Source: Actinomycetes bacterium (GTDB taxonomy: Bacteria > Actinomycetota > Actinomycetes > Actinomycetales > Microbacteriaceae). Taken from it: a stretch of DNA of 9,621 nt. Below the pieces are notes generated by a model. That model ran no database searches. It saw only the letters and a program-made list of their open reading frames with translations, and was not told the origin of the DNA. Shown here piece after piece: positions 1 through 5,645 of the stretch (the first letter of the stretch is position 1; each line of letters begins with the position of its first letter). The translations under genes were made by a program, and so were the position numbers. Location of the stretch: the NCBI GenBank assembly GCA_023451265.1, contig JAEYAG010000004.1, positions 1-9,621 on the forward strand. Direction: 5' to 3'.

Positions 1-459
1 CTCCTGCAGGTGGCCTCGCCGCTGGACGGCACGGTCGTCGCCCTCGATACGGTGCCCGATCCGGTGTTCGCCGGCGGCGTGATGGGTCCGGGCGTCGCGA
101 TCGAGCCGACGGGTGACACCGTCTACTCGCCGGGCGCCGGCGTCGTCGCGGCCGCCCAGCCGACCGGGCACGCGTTCGGCCTGCAGCTGGACAACGGGGC
201 CGAGATCCTCATCCACGTCGGCATCGACACGGTGAACCTCAAGGGCGAAGGCTTCGAGGTGAAGGTCCGAAACGGCGACCGTGTCGAGGTCGGTACCCCG
301 CTCGTGACCTTCGACCGGGCGGTCATCGAGAAGGCGGGGTATCCGCTCATCACCCCGGTGATCGTGCTCAACGCCGACCAGTTCGACACCGTCGACCCGG
401 TCGCGCTCGGCCCGACCACGCACGGCACCCCGCTCCTGGACATCCAGCAGAAGGCGTAA
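1..459 (+). CDS. PTS EIIA domain (glucose/beta-glucoside class), 5'-partial
   Basis: This is the EIIA phosphocarrier domain of a sugar phosphotransferase system, which takes phosphate from HPr and passes it to an EIIB domain during sugar uptake. The sequence shows the class signature: a SPLDGTVVAL start, VPDPVF, GxGVAI, then PTGHAFG and EILIHVGIDTV. The two histidines lie 15 residues apart (codons at 169-171 and 214-216), as the support and phosphorylated histidines do in E. coli EIIA-Glc. The second is the expected phosphorylation site. The frame is open back to base 1 (Leu-Leu-Gln before the GTG at 10) and no ribosome binding site precedes that GTG. I therefore read this as the C-terminal domain of a longer protein, probably a fused EIIBCA or BglF-like permease, rather than a standalone EIIA. 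The phrases EILIHVGIDTVNLKGEGF and TPVIVLNADQF lean to the beta-glucoside branch. Substrate cannot be told from this domain. It ends with TAA and converges on coaBC. Confidence 0.88.
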   Translation, partial: LLQVASPLDGTVVALDTVPDPVFAGGVMGPGVAIEPTGDTVYSPGAGVVAAAQPTGHAFGLQLDNGAEILIHVGIDTVNLKGEGFEVKVRNGDRVEVGTPLVTFDRAVIEKAGYPLITPVIVLNADQFDTVDPVALGPTTHGTPLLDIQQKA

Positions 460-475
460 CCGCCGGTCCTCTCGT

Positions 476-534
476 TTCGGGGAGCGCAAATGGCTCCCCG
501 AACCGGGTTTCGGGAGCCGTTTGCGCTCCCCGAA
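476..534. terminator. Long inverted repeat, probable bidirectional terminator (REP-like)
   Basis: The left arm 476-498 pairs with 512-534 over 23 bp with a single T/G mismatch and a 13-nt loop. It sits exactly between the convergent PTS gene (stop at 459) and coaBC (stop at 540), so it could end transcription from both sides. Each arm is itself an imperfect hairpin: GGGGAGC and GCTCCCC flank a 7-nt loop on the left, and the right arm mirrors this. The whole therefore resembles a REP/BIME-like paired element rather than a simple terminator. No clear T-tract follows on either strand. The dyad is seen directly; the function is inferred from position. Confidence 0.7.
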
Positions 535-539
535 CGGGG

Positions 540-1742
540 TCAGCGCGCCGCGGCGACCGCGTCCCATATCGCGTCGGCGACGGCGCGCTTGGTGCCCGCG
601 GCATCCGCCACGACGTTCTCGTGCGCGTCGAGCAGCAGCACGCGGTTCTCGGCCGCCTCGAAGCCCTCGTCCCACGAGACGCGGTTGACGGACAGCAGGT
701 CGACGCCCTTGCGGGCGCGCTTGCGGCGGCCGCGCTCGAGCAGTTCGGCGTCGTCCGCGGCGGTCTCGGCGGCGAACCCGACGATCGTCTGGCCGGGTCG
801 GCGGGCGGCGACGAGCCCCGCCAGGATGTCGGGGTTCTCCACGAGGTCGAGCTGCAGCGGCCCGTCTTCCTTGCGGAGCTTGTGCGCCGCGACCTCGGCG
901 ACCCGGTAGTCGGCGACCGCGGCGGCCATGACGACGACGTCGGCGGTGGCCGCGGCATTCGTCATCGCTGTGGCGAGATCGGCGGCCGTCGACGCGCGCA
1001 CGAGCGTGATCCGCGGATGGCGGGATGCCGCGGCCAGCACCCCGTCGTCGACGTGGCCCGCGACGAGCGTCACGTCGGCGCCGCGGTCGGCGGCCGCGAG
1101 CGCGAGCGCGGCGCCCTGCCGTCCGCTGGAGCGATTGCCGAGGAATCGCACCGGGTCGATCGGCTCGCGCGTGCCGCCGGTCGAGACCGCGACGCGCAGG
1201 CCGGCGAGGTCGTCGCGGACGCCGGCCACGGCGAGGGCCGCCGCGACGATGTCGTCGGGCTCGACCATCCGGCCGGGGCCGCTGTCGCCGCCGGTGAGCG
1301 GGCCGTCGGCGGGGCCGACGACGTGCACGCCGCGCTCGCGCAGGGTCTGGATGTTGTGCTGCGTCGCGGCGTGATCCCACATCGCGGTGTGCATCGCCGG
1401 GGCGACCACGACGGGCGCGGTGGTGGCGAGCAGCGTCACGCCGAGGAGGTCGTCGGCGAGGCCCGCCGCCATGCGGGCGAGCGTGTGCGCCGTCGCCGGA
1501 GCGACGATCACGAGGTCGGCGGACGTGCCGAGCGCCACGTGGCGGACCTCGGCGACGTCGTCGTGCACGCTCGTCGTGACAGGATGGCGCGAGACGGCCT
1601 CCCACGTGGTCGCACCGACGAAGCGCAGCGCGTTGTCGGTGGGAACAACGTGCACCTCGTGACCGTTCGTCACGAGGGCGCGCACGAGGTGCACCGTCTT
1701 GTACGCGGCGATGCCGCCCGTCACGCCCACGACAACGAACAT
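540..1742 (-). CDS. coaBC: Bifunctional CoaBC: phosphopantothenoylcysteine decarboxylase / phosphopantothenate-cysteine ligase
   Basis: CoaBC makes 4'-phosphopantetheine for coenzyme A: the CoaB half joins 4'-phosphopantothenate to cysteine using CTP, and the CoaC half decarboxylates the product with FMN. The 400-residue length fits the family. The CoaC half (about 1-175) starts GVTGGIAAYK and has the catalytic histidine His68 in VRHVAL, the FMN/substrate motif PAMHTAMW (115-122) and a SGPGRM flap (154-159). The CoaB half (about 181-400) has STGGTREPIDPVRFLGNRSSG (split here only by description; residues 187-207), MAAAVADYR and the KLRKEDG lysine loop (288-294), then VGFAAET. In the CoaC motif His replaces the usual Asn of PxMNxxMW, and Gly stands where E. 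coli has its active-site Cys158. As I recall, M. tuberculosis CoaBC shows the same two changes, so I read them as lineage traits. The ATG at 1742 gives the canonical MFVVVGVTGG start, with AGGA about 10 nt upstream. Confidence 0.96.
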   Translation of the reverse strand: MFVVVGVTGGIAAYKTVHLVRALVTNGHEVHVVPTDNALRFVGATTWEAVSRHPVTTSVHDDVAEVRHVALGTSADLVIVAPATAHTLARMAAGLADDLLGVTLLATTAPVVVAPAMHTAMWDHAATQHNIQTLRERGVHVVGPADGPLTGGDSGPGRMVEPDDIVAAALAVAGVRDDLAGLRVAVSTGGTREPIDPVRFLGNRSSGRQGAALALAAADRGADVTLVAGHVDDGVLAAASRHPRITLVRASTAADLATAMTNAAATADVVVMAAAVADYRVAEVAAHKLRKEDGPLQLDLVENPDILAGLVAARRPGQTIVGFAAETAADDAELLERGRRKRARKGVDLLSVNRVSWDEGFEAAENRVLLLDAHENVVADAAGTKRAVADAIWDAVAAAR

Positions 1743-1787
1743 GGTCCGATCCTGCCACGCAGGGTCGGCAGAGAGGTCACGAGCACC
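1743..1787. promoter_or_regulatory. Short divergent spacer between coaBC and the NRDE gene
   Basis: Only 45 bp separate the ATG of coaBC from the GTG of the NRDE-family gene. Both promoters must therefore lie here or overlap the opposite coding region. On the + strand GAGAGG (1771-1776) is a plausible but slightly distant ribosome binding site for the GTG at 1788. On the - strand CAGGAT ends 6 nt before the coaBC ATG. It could act as a Shine-Dalgarno-like AGGA or as a -10 element of a near-leaderless message; the sequence does not decide between them. No palindrome stands out as an operator. Confidence 0.35.
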
Positions 1788-2528
1788 GTGTGCACCGTCA
1801 TCGTCCACGTCCCCGAGTCCGCCGCGATTGGTGAACCCGTGCGCCTGCTCGCCGTGCGCGACGAGGACCCGGCCCGCACGTGGGACCCCCTGGGGGAGTG
1901 GTGGCCCGAGCATCCCGGAGTCATCGGCGTCCGCGACCGTCGCGCGGGCGGCGCGTGGCTCGCGGCCGACCCTGCCGCGGGGCGGGTGGCGGTCATCCTC
2001 AATCGCGCCGACGTCGTGACCGAGCCCGACGAGACCCTGGGATCGCGCGGGCACGTCGTGCTCGACGCGCTGACGGGGGCGGCGGGGGGCGCGGCGGGCT
2101 CCGGTTCTGCGGGGGAGCGCCCGCGGACGCACGGCTACAACCTCGTCGAGGTCACCGCCGCCGGCGCCCGCGTGACGATGTGGGACGGCGCCACCGTGCG
2201 CACCGTCGATCTCGCGCCCGGCATCCACATGATCGCCCACGACGACGTCGACGACCCCGCGACCGCCCGCATCTCGGCGTGGCACGACGCGTTCGGAGAC
2301 ACCGACCCGCATGACGCGCACTGGTGGGAGGGCTGGCTCGACGTCCTCGAGCGCACGAGCGCGGTCGGATCGGTCGACGACCGTGCGATCGTGCGCGACA
2401 ACCGGCCGTTCGGCTATCCCACGCTGTCGCTGCTCGTGTGCGCGGCATCCGTCGGTCCCGACGGTGCCGACGTGCGGTACGGCGAGTTCGACGAGCCGGG
2501 ACGCTGGAACCGGCTGACCCTGCGCTGA
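1788..2528 (+). CDS. NRDE/TANGO2-family protein
   Basis: This 246-residue protein belongs to the NRDE (transport and Golgi organisation 2, TANGO2) family, whose biochemical function in bacteria is not settled. I chose the GTG at 1788 because family members start Met-Cys and the cysteine at position 2 is the hallmark, resembling an Ntn-hydrolase nucleophile; here the start reads MCTVIVH. The NRDE box appears as VRDED (residues 23-27), with Val for Asn. Next comes GVIGVRDRRAGGAWLAAD (45-62), matching the family's GGTWLG-type segment, and an LNRAD stretch (71-75) matching the TNxR region. Residues 97-110 are a Gly/Ala/Ser-rich linker. The C-terminal part has a HWWEGWLDVL helix and YPTLSLLVCA. 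The stop overlaps the start of the next gene by one base (TGATG), which suggests translational coupling. It is divergent from coaBC. The family call is strong; no substrate can be proposed. Confidence 0.85.
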   Translation: MCTVIVHVPESAAIGEPVRLLAVRDEDPARTWDPLGEWWPEHPGVIGVRDRRAGGAWLAADPAAGRVAVILNRADVVTEPDETLGSRGHVVLDALTGAAGGAAGSGSAGERPRTHGYNLVEVTAAGARVTMWDGATVRTVDLAPGIHMIAHDDVDDPATARISAWHDAFGDTDPHDAHWWEGWLDVLERTSAVGSVDDRAIVRDNRPFGYPTLSLLVCAASVGPDGADVRYGEFDEPGRWNRLTLR

Positions 2529-3187
2529 TGTCGGATGCCGCTGCTACCGTCAGCGGCATGGGTGACGACGTCGAGGTGGTCTTCTTCGCGGATGCCGCGG
2601 CCTTCCGCACCTGGCTGGAGGAGCACCACGACACGGCCACCGAGCTGTGGATGGGACTGCGACGCAAAGGGCATCCCGACCGCGGGCTCACGTGGGAGGA
2701 CGCCGTCCCCGAGGCGCTGTGCTTCGGGTGGATCGACTCGATCAGCTACCGGATCGACGACGACGCGCGCCGGCAGCGGTGGACGCCGCGCAAGGCGACG
2801 TCGAACTGGAGCGCCGTCAACGTGGCCCACGTCGAGCGCCTGCTGGCCGAGGGGCGGATGCATCCGGCGGGCATCGCGGCGTTCGAGCGGAGAGACAAGA
2901 GCGTAGCGGGGTATTCGTACGAGACCCGGCGTGAACTCGGCGCCGACGGGCTCGCGGCGATCGCCGCGGTTCCCGCCGCGCAGGCGTTCTGGGAAGCAGC
3001 GCCACCGTCGTACCGCCGCGTGGCCGGCAACTGGGTGCTCTCGGCCAAACGCGAGCAGACCCGCGCCGACCGGCTCGCGACGCTCGTCGCCGACTGCGCC
3101 GCTGGCCGGCTCATCCCGCCGCAGCGCTACGGCGACGAGCCCCGCTGGGTCGCCCGCGCCGCCGCCGCCGCGTCTTCCGCTCGTTGA
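2528..3187 (+). CDS. YdeI/OmpD-associated (OmdA)-like family protein
   Basis: This 219-residue protein matches the YdeI/OmdA family, soluble proteins linked in some bacteria to peptide or bacteriocin tolerance but without an established reaction. Visible landmarks in order are: FRTWLEEHH (26-34), WMGLRRKG (41-48), the core LTWEDAVPEALCFGWIDS (54-71), RWTPRKATSNWSAVNVAHVERL (84-105; the PR-x-x-SxWSxxN signature), EGRMHPAGIAAFE (108-120), and a C-terminal RLATLVADCAAGRLIPPQ region (182-199). The ATG at 2528 overlaps the preceding stop codon (TGATG). A second in-frame ATG at 2558 would give 209 residues and starts nearer the conserved region; neither has a convincing ribosome binding site. Coupling favours 2528. 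The last residues are an Ala/Ser tail, and the final CGT TGA codons are already part of the intergenic repeat, so the C-terminus may have been shaped by that element. Confidence 0.85.
   Translation: MSDAAATVSGMGDDVEVVFFADAAAFRTWLEEHHDTATELWMGLRRKGHPDRGLTWEDAVPEALCFGWIDSISYRIDDDARRQRWTPRKATSNWSAVNVAHVERLLAEGRMHPAGIAAFERRDKSVAGYSYETRRELGADGLAAIAAVPAAQAFWEAAPPSYRRVAGNWVLSAKREQTRADRLATLVADCAAGRLIPPQRYGDEPRWVARAAAAASSAR
2535..2559 (+). other. Perfect 9-bp hairpin at the start of the YdeI-like gene
   Basis: ATGCCGCTG (2535-2543) and CAGCGGCAT (2551-2559) are exact reverse complements around a 7-nt loop. The hairpin lies between the two candidate starts of the YdeI-like gene (2528 and 2558) and its base takes in most of the second ATG. 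In an mRNA it would hinder initiation at 2558, so it favours coupled initiation at 2528 or offers a control point. It encodes Asp-Ala-Ala-Ala-Thr-Val-Ser-Gly-Met, so it could also be coincidental coding sequence. Confidence 0.45.
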
Positions 3188-3284
3188 GCGAGGGCGCGCC
3201 AGCGACCGAGACGAAACGTCGCAACCCGTCCGGAACAGCCACAGCCGTTTCGTCTCGCTCGTTCCTCGCTCGCTCAACGACCGG
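3182..3284. repeat. Intergenic inverted-repeat element, copy A
   Basis: Copy A is the fuller copy of an element present twice in the 228-bp convergent gap. Its outer arms CGTTGAGCGAG (3182-3192) and CTCGCTCAACG (3269-3279) pair perfectly over 11 bp. Its inner arms GAGACGAAACG (3208-3218) and CGTTTCGTCTC (3246-3256) pair perfectly over another 11 bp, around a 27-nt loop. The stop codon of the YdeI-like gene (3185-3187) lies inside the left outer arm. Probable role: bidirectional terminator or REP-like extragenic palindrome. No ORF is associated with it. Confidence 0.75.
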
Positions 3285-3309
3285 CGGGGGATGCGCCCCT
3301 GGTCGCCCC

Positions 3310-3406
3310 GCGAGGGAGCGCCAGCGACCGAGACGAAACGTCGCAACCCTTCCGCGACCGGTTGGTGCGTTTCGTCTCGCTCGTTCCTCGCTCGCTCAAC
3401 GACCGG
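3310..3406. repeat. Intergenic inverted-repeat element, copy B (122 bp downstream of A)
   Basis: Copy B repeats copy A at a constant offset of 122 bp. The block around 3311-3350 differs from copy A by about one base before the loop. The right arm, CGTTTCGTCTCGCTCG and onward (3368-3406), is identical over 39 bases to 3246-3284. The loop sequence between the arms has diverged but kept its length. The left outer arm is worn (CCCGCGAG in place of TTGAGCGAG), so copy B can only form the inner stem and a shortened outer one. This looks like an unequal-crossover duplication or a double insertion. Confidence 0.72.
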
Positions 3407-3409
3407 TGG

Positions 3410-3426
3410 GCTCGCTCAACGATCGG
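3410..3426. repeat. Remnant third right arm carrying the LMF1-like gene's stop
   Basis: GCTCGCTCAACGATCGG matches the end of the repeat's right arm except for one base (GATCGG against GACCGG). Read on the minus strand it is GAT CGT TGA GCGAG, so it provides the last codons and the TGA (3416-3418) of the LMF1-like gene. Both convergent genes therefore end in CGT TGA inside the same motif. Confidence 0.6.
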
Positions 3427-4903
3427 GGTCGCGGTCGCCCCCGAAGCCGAGGGGCTGGACGAGCACGTGTCGGCGGTCGCGGAACCACACGGCGCCCGAG
3501 ACGCGGTGCTCGGCCCTCGTCGTGAAGCGGTAACGGTACGAGACGACCCGCACCCACCGGGGCGGCGCGCCGCCGAACGGGTCGTGGTGCAGCATCCGCA
3601 GGGTCGCGGCATCCGCTTCGAGGAGGCGCACGAGGAACGCGGTGAACCAGTCCTCGAGCGACCGCCCGAGCGGCAGGAACCACATCAGCCAGTCGAGCCG
3701 CAGGTGATACGGCGCGAACTGCCGCGGGATGCGGCGGACGTCGCCCGGCTTGCCCTTGAAACCGTACTCGAGCCACGTCGCGGCGTCGGGATCGGCATCC
3801 GTCGTTCCCTCCACGACATACTCGATGCGCTCCTTCGTGACGGTGCCGAACGCGCCGTAGGCGTTCGCGAGCTGCCACCGGTTGAAGCTCGCGTTCATCA
3901 GCTGCCGCCGCGAGAAGAGGTTGCGGGCGGCGGGGACGCTCAGCGCGACGTACCCGAGCGCCACGACACCGGTGACGACGGCCCAGTACAGCGGCACGCC
4001 GCCCAGCGGCGCGGCACCCGGCATCCGCTCACCGGAGCCCGGCACCGAGACGGCCGAGAACGCCAGCACGATCGTCGCCCAGTTCAGCCACGCGAAGTTG
4101 CCCGTCAGCACGAGCCACAGCTGCGTCGCGATGACAACGGATGCCGCGACGTTCCCGACGACGGCCGGCCACACATCGGGCAGCCACACCCCCAGGATCG
4201 GCGCGAACAGGAACCACGGCACGATGAGCTGCGCGACGTGGTTGCCGATGACCTCCCCGCGGTGGAACCACGCCGGCAGCAGGTGCGCCTGACGGCTGAG
4301 CGGGGCCGGCATCGGTTGCGTCTCGTGGTGGTACATGAGCGCGGTGAGGTCGCGCCACTCGCGTCCGCCGCGGATCTTGATCATCCCGGCGCCGAACTCG
4401 AGGCGGAACACAAGCCACCAGAAGAGCACGATGACCGTCGTCGGCGGCGGCTGGTCGTCCGAGCCCAGGAAGGCGGCGAGGAACCCCGCTTCGAGAAGCA
4501 GCATCTCCCACCCGAAGCCGTAGAACGTCTGCCCGATGGACGTGATCGACATGTAGCCGAACCACAGCGCGAGAAAGGCGATCATCGGGACCCAGGGTGG
4601 GCCGAGTTGGGGGATGCCGGCGACGAGCAGCGCGGCGACGACGACACCGCCGACGCACAGCGCGACGAGGCGTCGGTCGGTGTAGCGGACGCGGCGGAAC
4701 AGCGTCGGCCGCAGCAGCTTCGCGCGCGATGGGTTCGCGGCCGCCCAATCCAGCAGATCGGATGCCGGCAGCAGCCCGCGTTCGCCGAGGAGCGGCCGGA
4801 ACTGGTTCAGGCCCGAGACGAAGGCGACGAGGAACAGAGCGGCGGTGCCCCGCTGGACCACCTGCCGTGCGAGCTCGAAGTCGACCGCCGCGAAGCCGTC
4901 CAT
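3416..4903 (-). CDS. Lipase maturation factor 1 (LMF1)-like multi-pass membrane protein
   Basis: This 495-residue protein matches the LMF1 family. In animals LMF1 is an endoplasmic-reticulum membrane protein needed to fold secreted lipases; in bacteria the role is unknown. The family's landmarks are all present: LARQVVQRGTAALFLVAF with NQFRPLLGERGLLP (11-46), GFGWEMLLLEAGFLA (129-143), LVFRLEFGAGMIKIRGG (164-180), RDLTALMYHHETQPMPAPLS (184-203), NAYGAFGTVTKERIEYVVEGT (347-367), EYGFKGKPGD (379-388), APYHLRLDWLMWF (397-409), a LVRLLEAD segment (424-431), and DPFGGAPPRWVR then YRYRFT (441-461). Hydrophobic stretches at about 17-35, 79-97, 104-122, 133-146, 155-172, 223-240, 246-266, 272-287 and 305-323 suggest about nine membrane segments, with a soluble C-terminal third. 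The ATG at 4903 gives the family's usual N-terminus, with no strong ribosome binding site. It is divergent from the GntR gene by 70 bp and ends in the repeat element. Confidence 0.88.
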   Translation of the reverse strand: MDGFAAVDFELARQVVQRGTAALFLVAFVSGLNQFRPLLGERGLLPASDLLDWAAANPSRAKLLRPTLFRRVRYTDRRLVALCVGGVVVAALLVAGIPQLGPPWVPMIAFLALWFGYMSITSIGQTFYGFGWEMLLLEAGFLAAFLGSDDQPPPTTVIVLFWWLVFRLEFGAGMIKIRGGREWRDLTALMYHHETQPMPAPLSRQAHLLPAWFHRGEVIGNHVAQLIVPWFLFAPILGVWLPDVWPAVVGNVAASVVIATQLWLVLTGNFAWLNWATIVLAFSAVSVPGSGERMPGAAPLGGVPLYWAVVTGVVALGYVALSVPAARNLFSRRQLMNASFNRWQLANAYGAFGTVTKERIEYVVEGTTDADPDAATWLEYGFKGKPGDVRRIPRQFAPYHLRLDWLMWFLPLGRSLEDWFTAFLVRLLEADAATLRMLHHDPFGGAPPRWVRVVSYRYRFTTRAEHRVSGAVWFRDRRHVLVQPLGFGGDRDPDR

Positions 4904-4906
4904 GCT

Positions 4907-4934
4907 GCGAGGCTACGCCCGCGGAGCGCCTCGC
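4907..4934. promoter_or_regulatory. 7-bp inverted repeat upstream of the LMF1-like gene
   Basis: GCGAGGC (4907-4913) and GCCTCGC (4928-4934) are exact reverse complements around 14 nt, just upstream of the LMF1-like start. It could be a leader hairpin of that message or a protein-binding site in the divergent 70-bp spacer. At this GC content a 7-bp dyad can easily arise by chance. Confidence 0.25.
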
Positions 4935-4960
4935 CGTTCGCGATCTCACTCGTATGCGAC

Positions 4961-4980
4961 TAGTATCTATGTTGTGCAAC
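4961..4980 (+). promoter_or_regulatory. Candidate -10 and leaderless GTG start of the GntR gene, with a small dyad
   Basis: TAGTAT (4961-4966) is a fair -10 element (4 of 6 to TATAAT) in a locally AT-rich patch. It is followed by 7 nt and then the GTG at 4974. That geometry puts the transcription start at or next to the start codon, which would make a leaderless mRNA, common in Actinobacteria. It agrees with the absence of any Shine-Dalgarno sequence. No good -35 is seen (TTCGCG about 18 nt upstream is weak). GTTG-TG-CAAC (4971-4980) is a small dyad across the start codon, and ACTAGT (4959-4964) is palindromic. Either could belong to an autoregulatory operator, which is unproven. Confidence 0.45.
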
Positions 4981-5645
4981 AGCTTGACGAGACCAGTGCC
5001 GCGCCTCCCGAGACGACGTCGGCCGCCGAGATCGCGTATGCCGACGTGAAGACCCGGATCCTCGACGGCGACCTCGTCGGCGGCGAGATGGTGAGCGAGG
5101 GCGCGGTCGCCGACGCCCTCGGCATGAGCCGCACGCCGGTGCGCGAAGCCTTTCTGCGGTTGCAGGCCGAGGGCTGGATGCGGCTGTATCCCAAGCGCGG
5201 GGCCCTCGTCGTCGAGGTCCGGCCGCATGAGCTGGAGGACGTCGTCGATGCCCGCGTCCTGATCGAGACCGATTCGGTGCGACGCCTGACGCGCGACGCG
5301 CAGCGTGCCGCACAGGTCGCCGCGGAGCTCGCCCAGGTCATCGAGCGGCAGCGTGCCGCCTACGTCGCGGGCGACCTCGTCGGGCTGGCCGACGCCGACA
5401 CCGCCTTCCACTCGACGATCGTCGACGCGGGCGGCAACGCCCTGCTGTCGACGTTCTTCGCCACGCTGCGTGACAGGCAGCGGCGCATGGTGGCCAGGTC
5501 GCTGTGGCGACGCGACGACCGCACGGAGCAGGTGCTGCACGACCACGAGCTGCTCGCTCGGCTCGTCGCCGAGAGCGAACCCGATGCGTTCGAGATGGCG
5601 CTCGCCCGCCACATCCGCAACACCCACCGAGAGCTGCTGCCGTGA
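4974..5645 (+). CDS. GntR-family transcriptional regulator, FadR/FCD subfamily
   Basis: This 223-residue protein is a DNA-binding regulator of the FadR/FCD class, typically a dimer whose C-terminal domain binds a small carboxylic acid or sugar-acid effector. The winged helix-turn-helix spans about 20-82, with the signature SEGAVADALGMSRTPVREAFLRLQAEG (41-67; recognition helix from Ser52) and the wing LYPKRGALVVEV. The all-helical FCD domain follows (about 88-220). It keeps the usual metal ligands: Asp142 and His146 in ADTAFHSTI, His191 in DHELLARL and His213 in ARHIRNTH. I chose the GTG at 4974 because upstream in-frame codons would run into the divergent gene's start and there is a -10-like element 7 nt before it. 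The stop overlaps the following MFS start (GTGA), so the two are co-translated. The regulator most likely controls this operon and perhaps the divergent LMF1-like gene. The effector is unknown. Confidence 0.92.
   Translation: MQQLDETSAAPPETTSAAEIAYADVKTRILDGDLVGGEMVSEGAVADALGMSRTPVREAFLRLQAEGWMRLYPKRGALVVEVRPHELEDVVDARVLIETDSVRRLTRDAQRAAQVAAELAQVIERQRAAYVAGDLVGLADADTAFHSTIVDAGGNALLSTFFATLRDRQRRMVARSLWRRDDRTEQVLHDHELLARLVAESEPDAFEMALARHIRNTHRELLP

Noticed and set aside
10..12. GTG at 10 as the true start of a standalone EIIA protein
   Set aside because: There is no Shine-Dalgarno sequence in the 9 bases before it, and the frame is open to the window edge, so a partial multidomain permease is more likely.
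540..1742. Missing active-site Cys and His-for-Asn change in CoaBC, as a sign of lost activity
   Set aside because: From memory M. tuberculosis CoaBC has the same AMHTxMW and TGxDSGxGR forms, so these are normal for Actinobacteria. All other catalytic motifs are intact.
621..1787. N-terminal extension of the NRDE gene across coaBC
   Set aside because: The open frame antisense to coaBC is a GC artefact. The family requires Met-Cys at the N-terminus, found at 1788.
3182..3426. CRISPR array or transposon with terminal inverted repeats
   Set aside because: There are only two full copies, each internally palindromic and about 97 bp long, with no uniform spacers. No transposase or other ORF is enclosed, and no target-site duplication is evident.
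4029..5627. Long minus-strand reading frame across the LMF1/GntR boundary, and another at 5360-6913
   Set aside because: Both are antisense or off-frame shadows typical of high-GC DNA. Their translations are Arg/Pro/His-rich with no recognisable domain, while the overlapping frames encode clear families.
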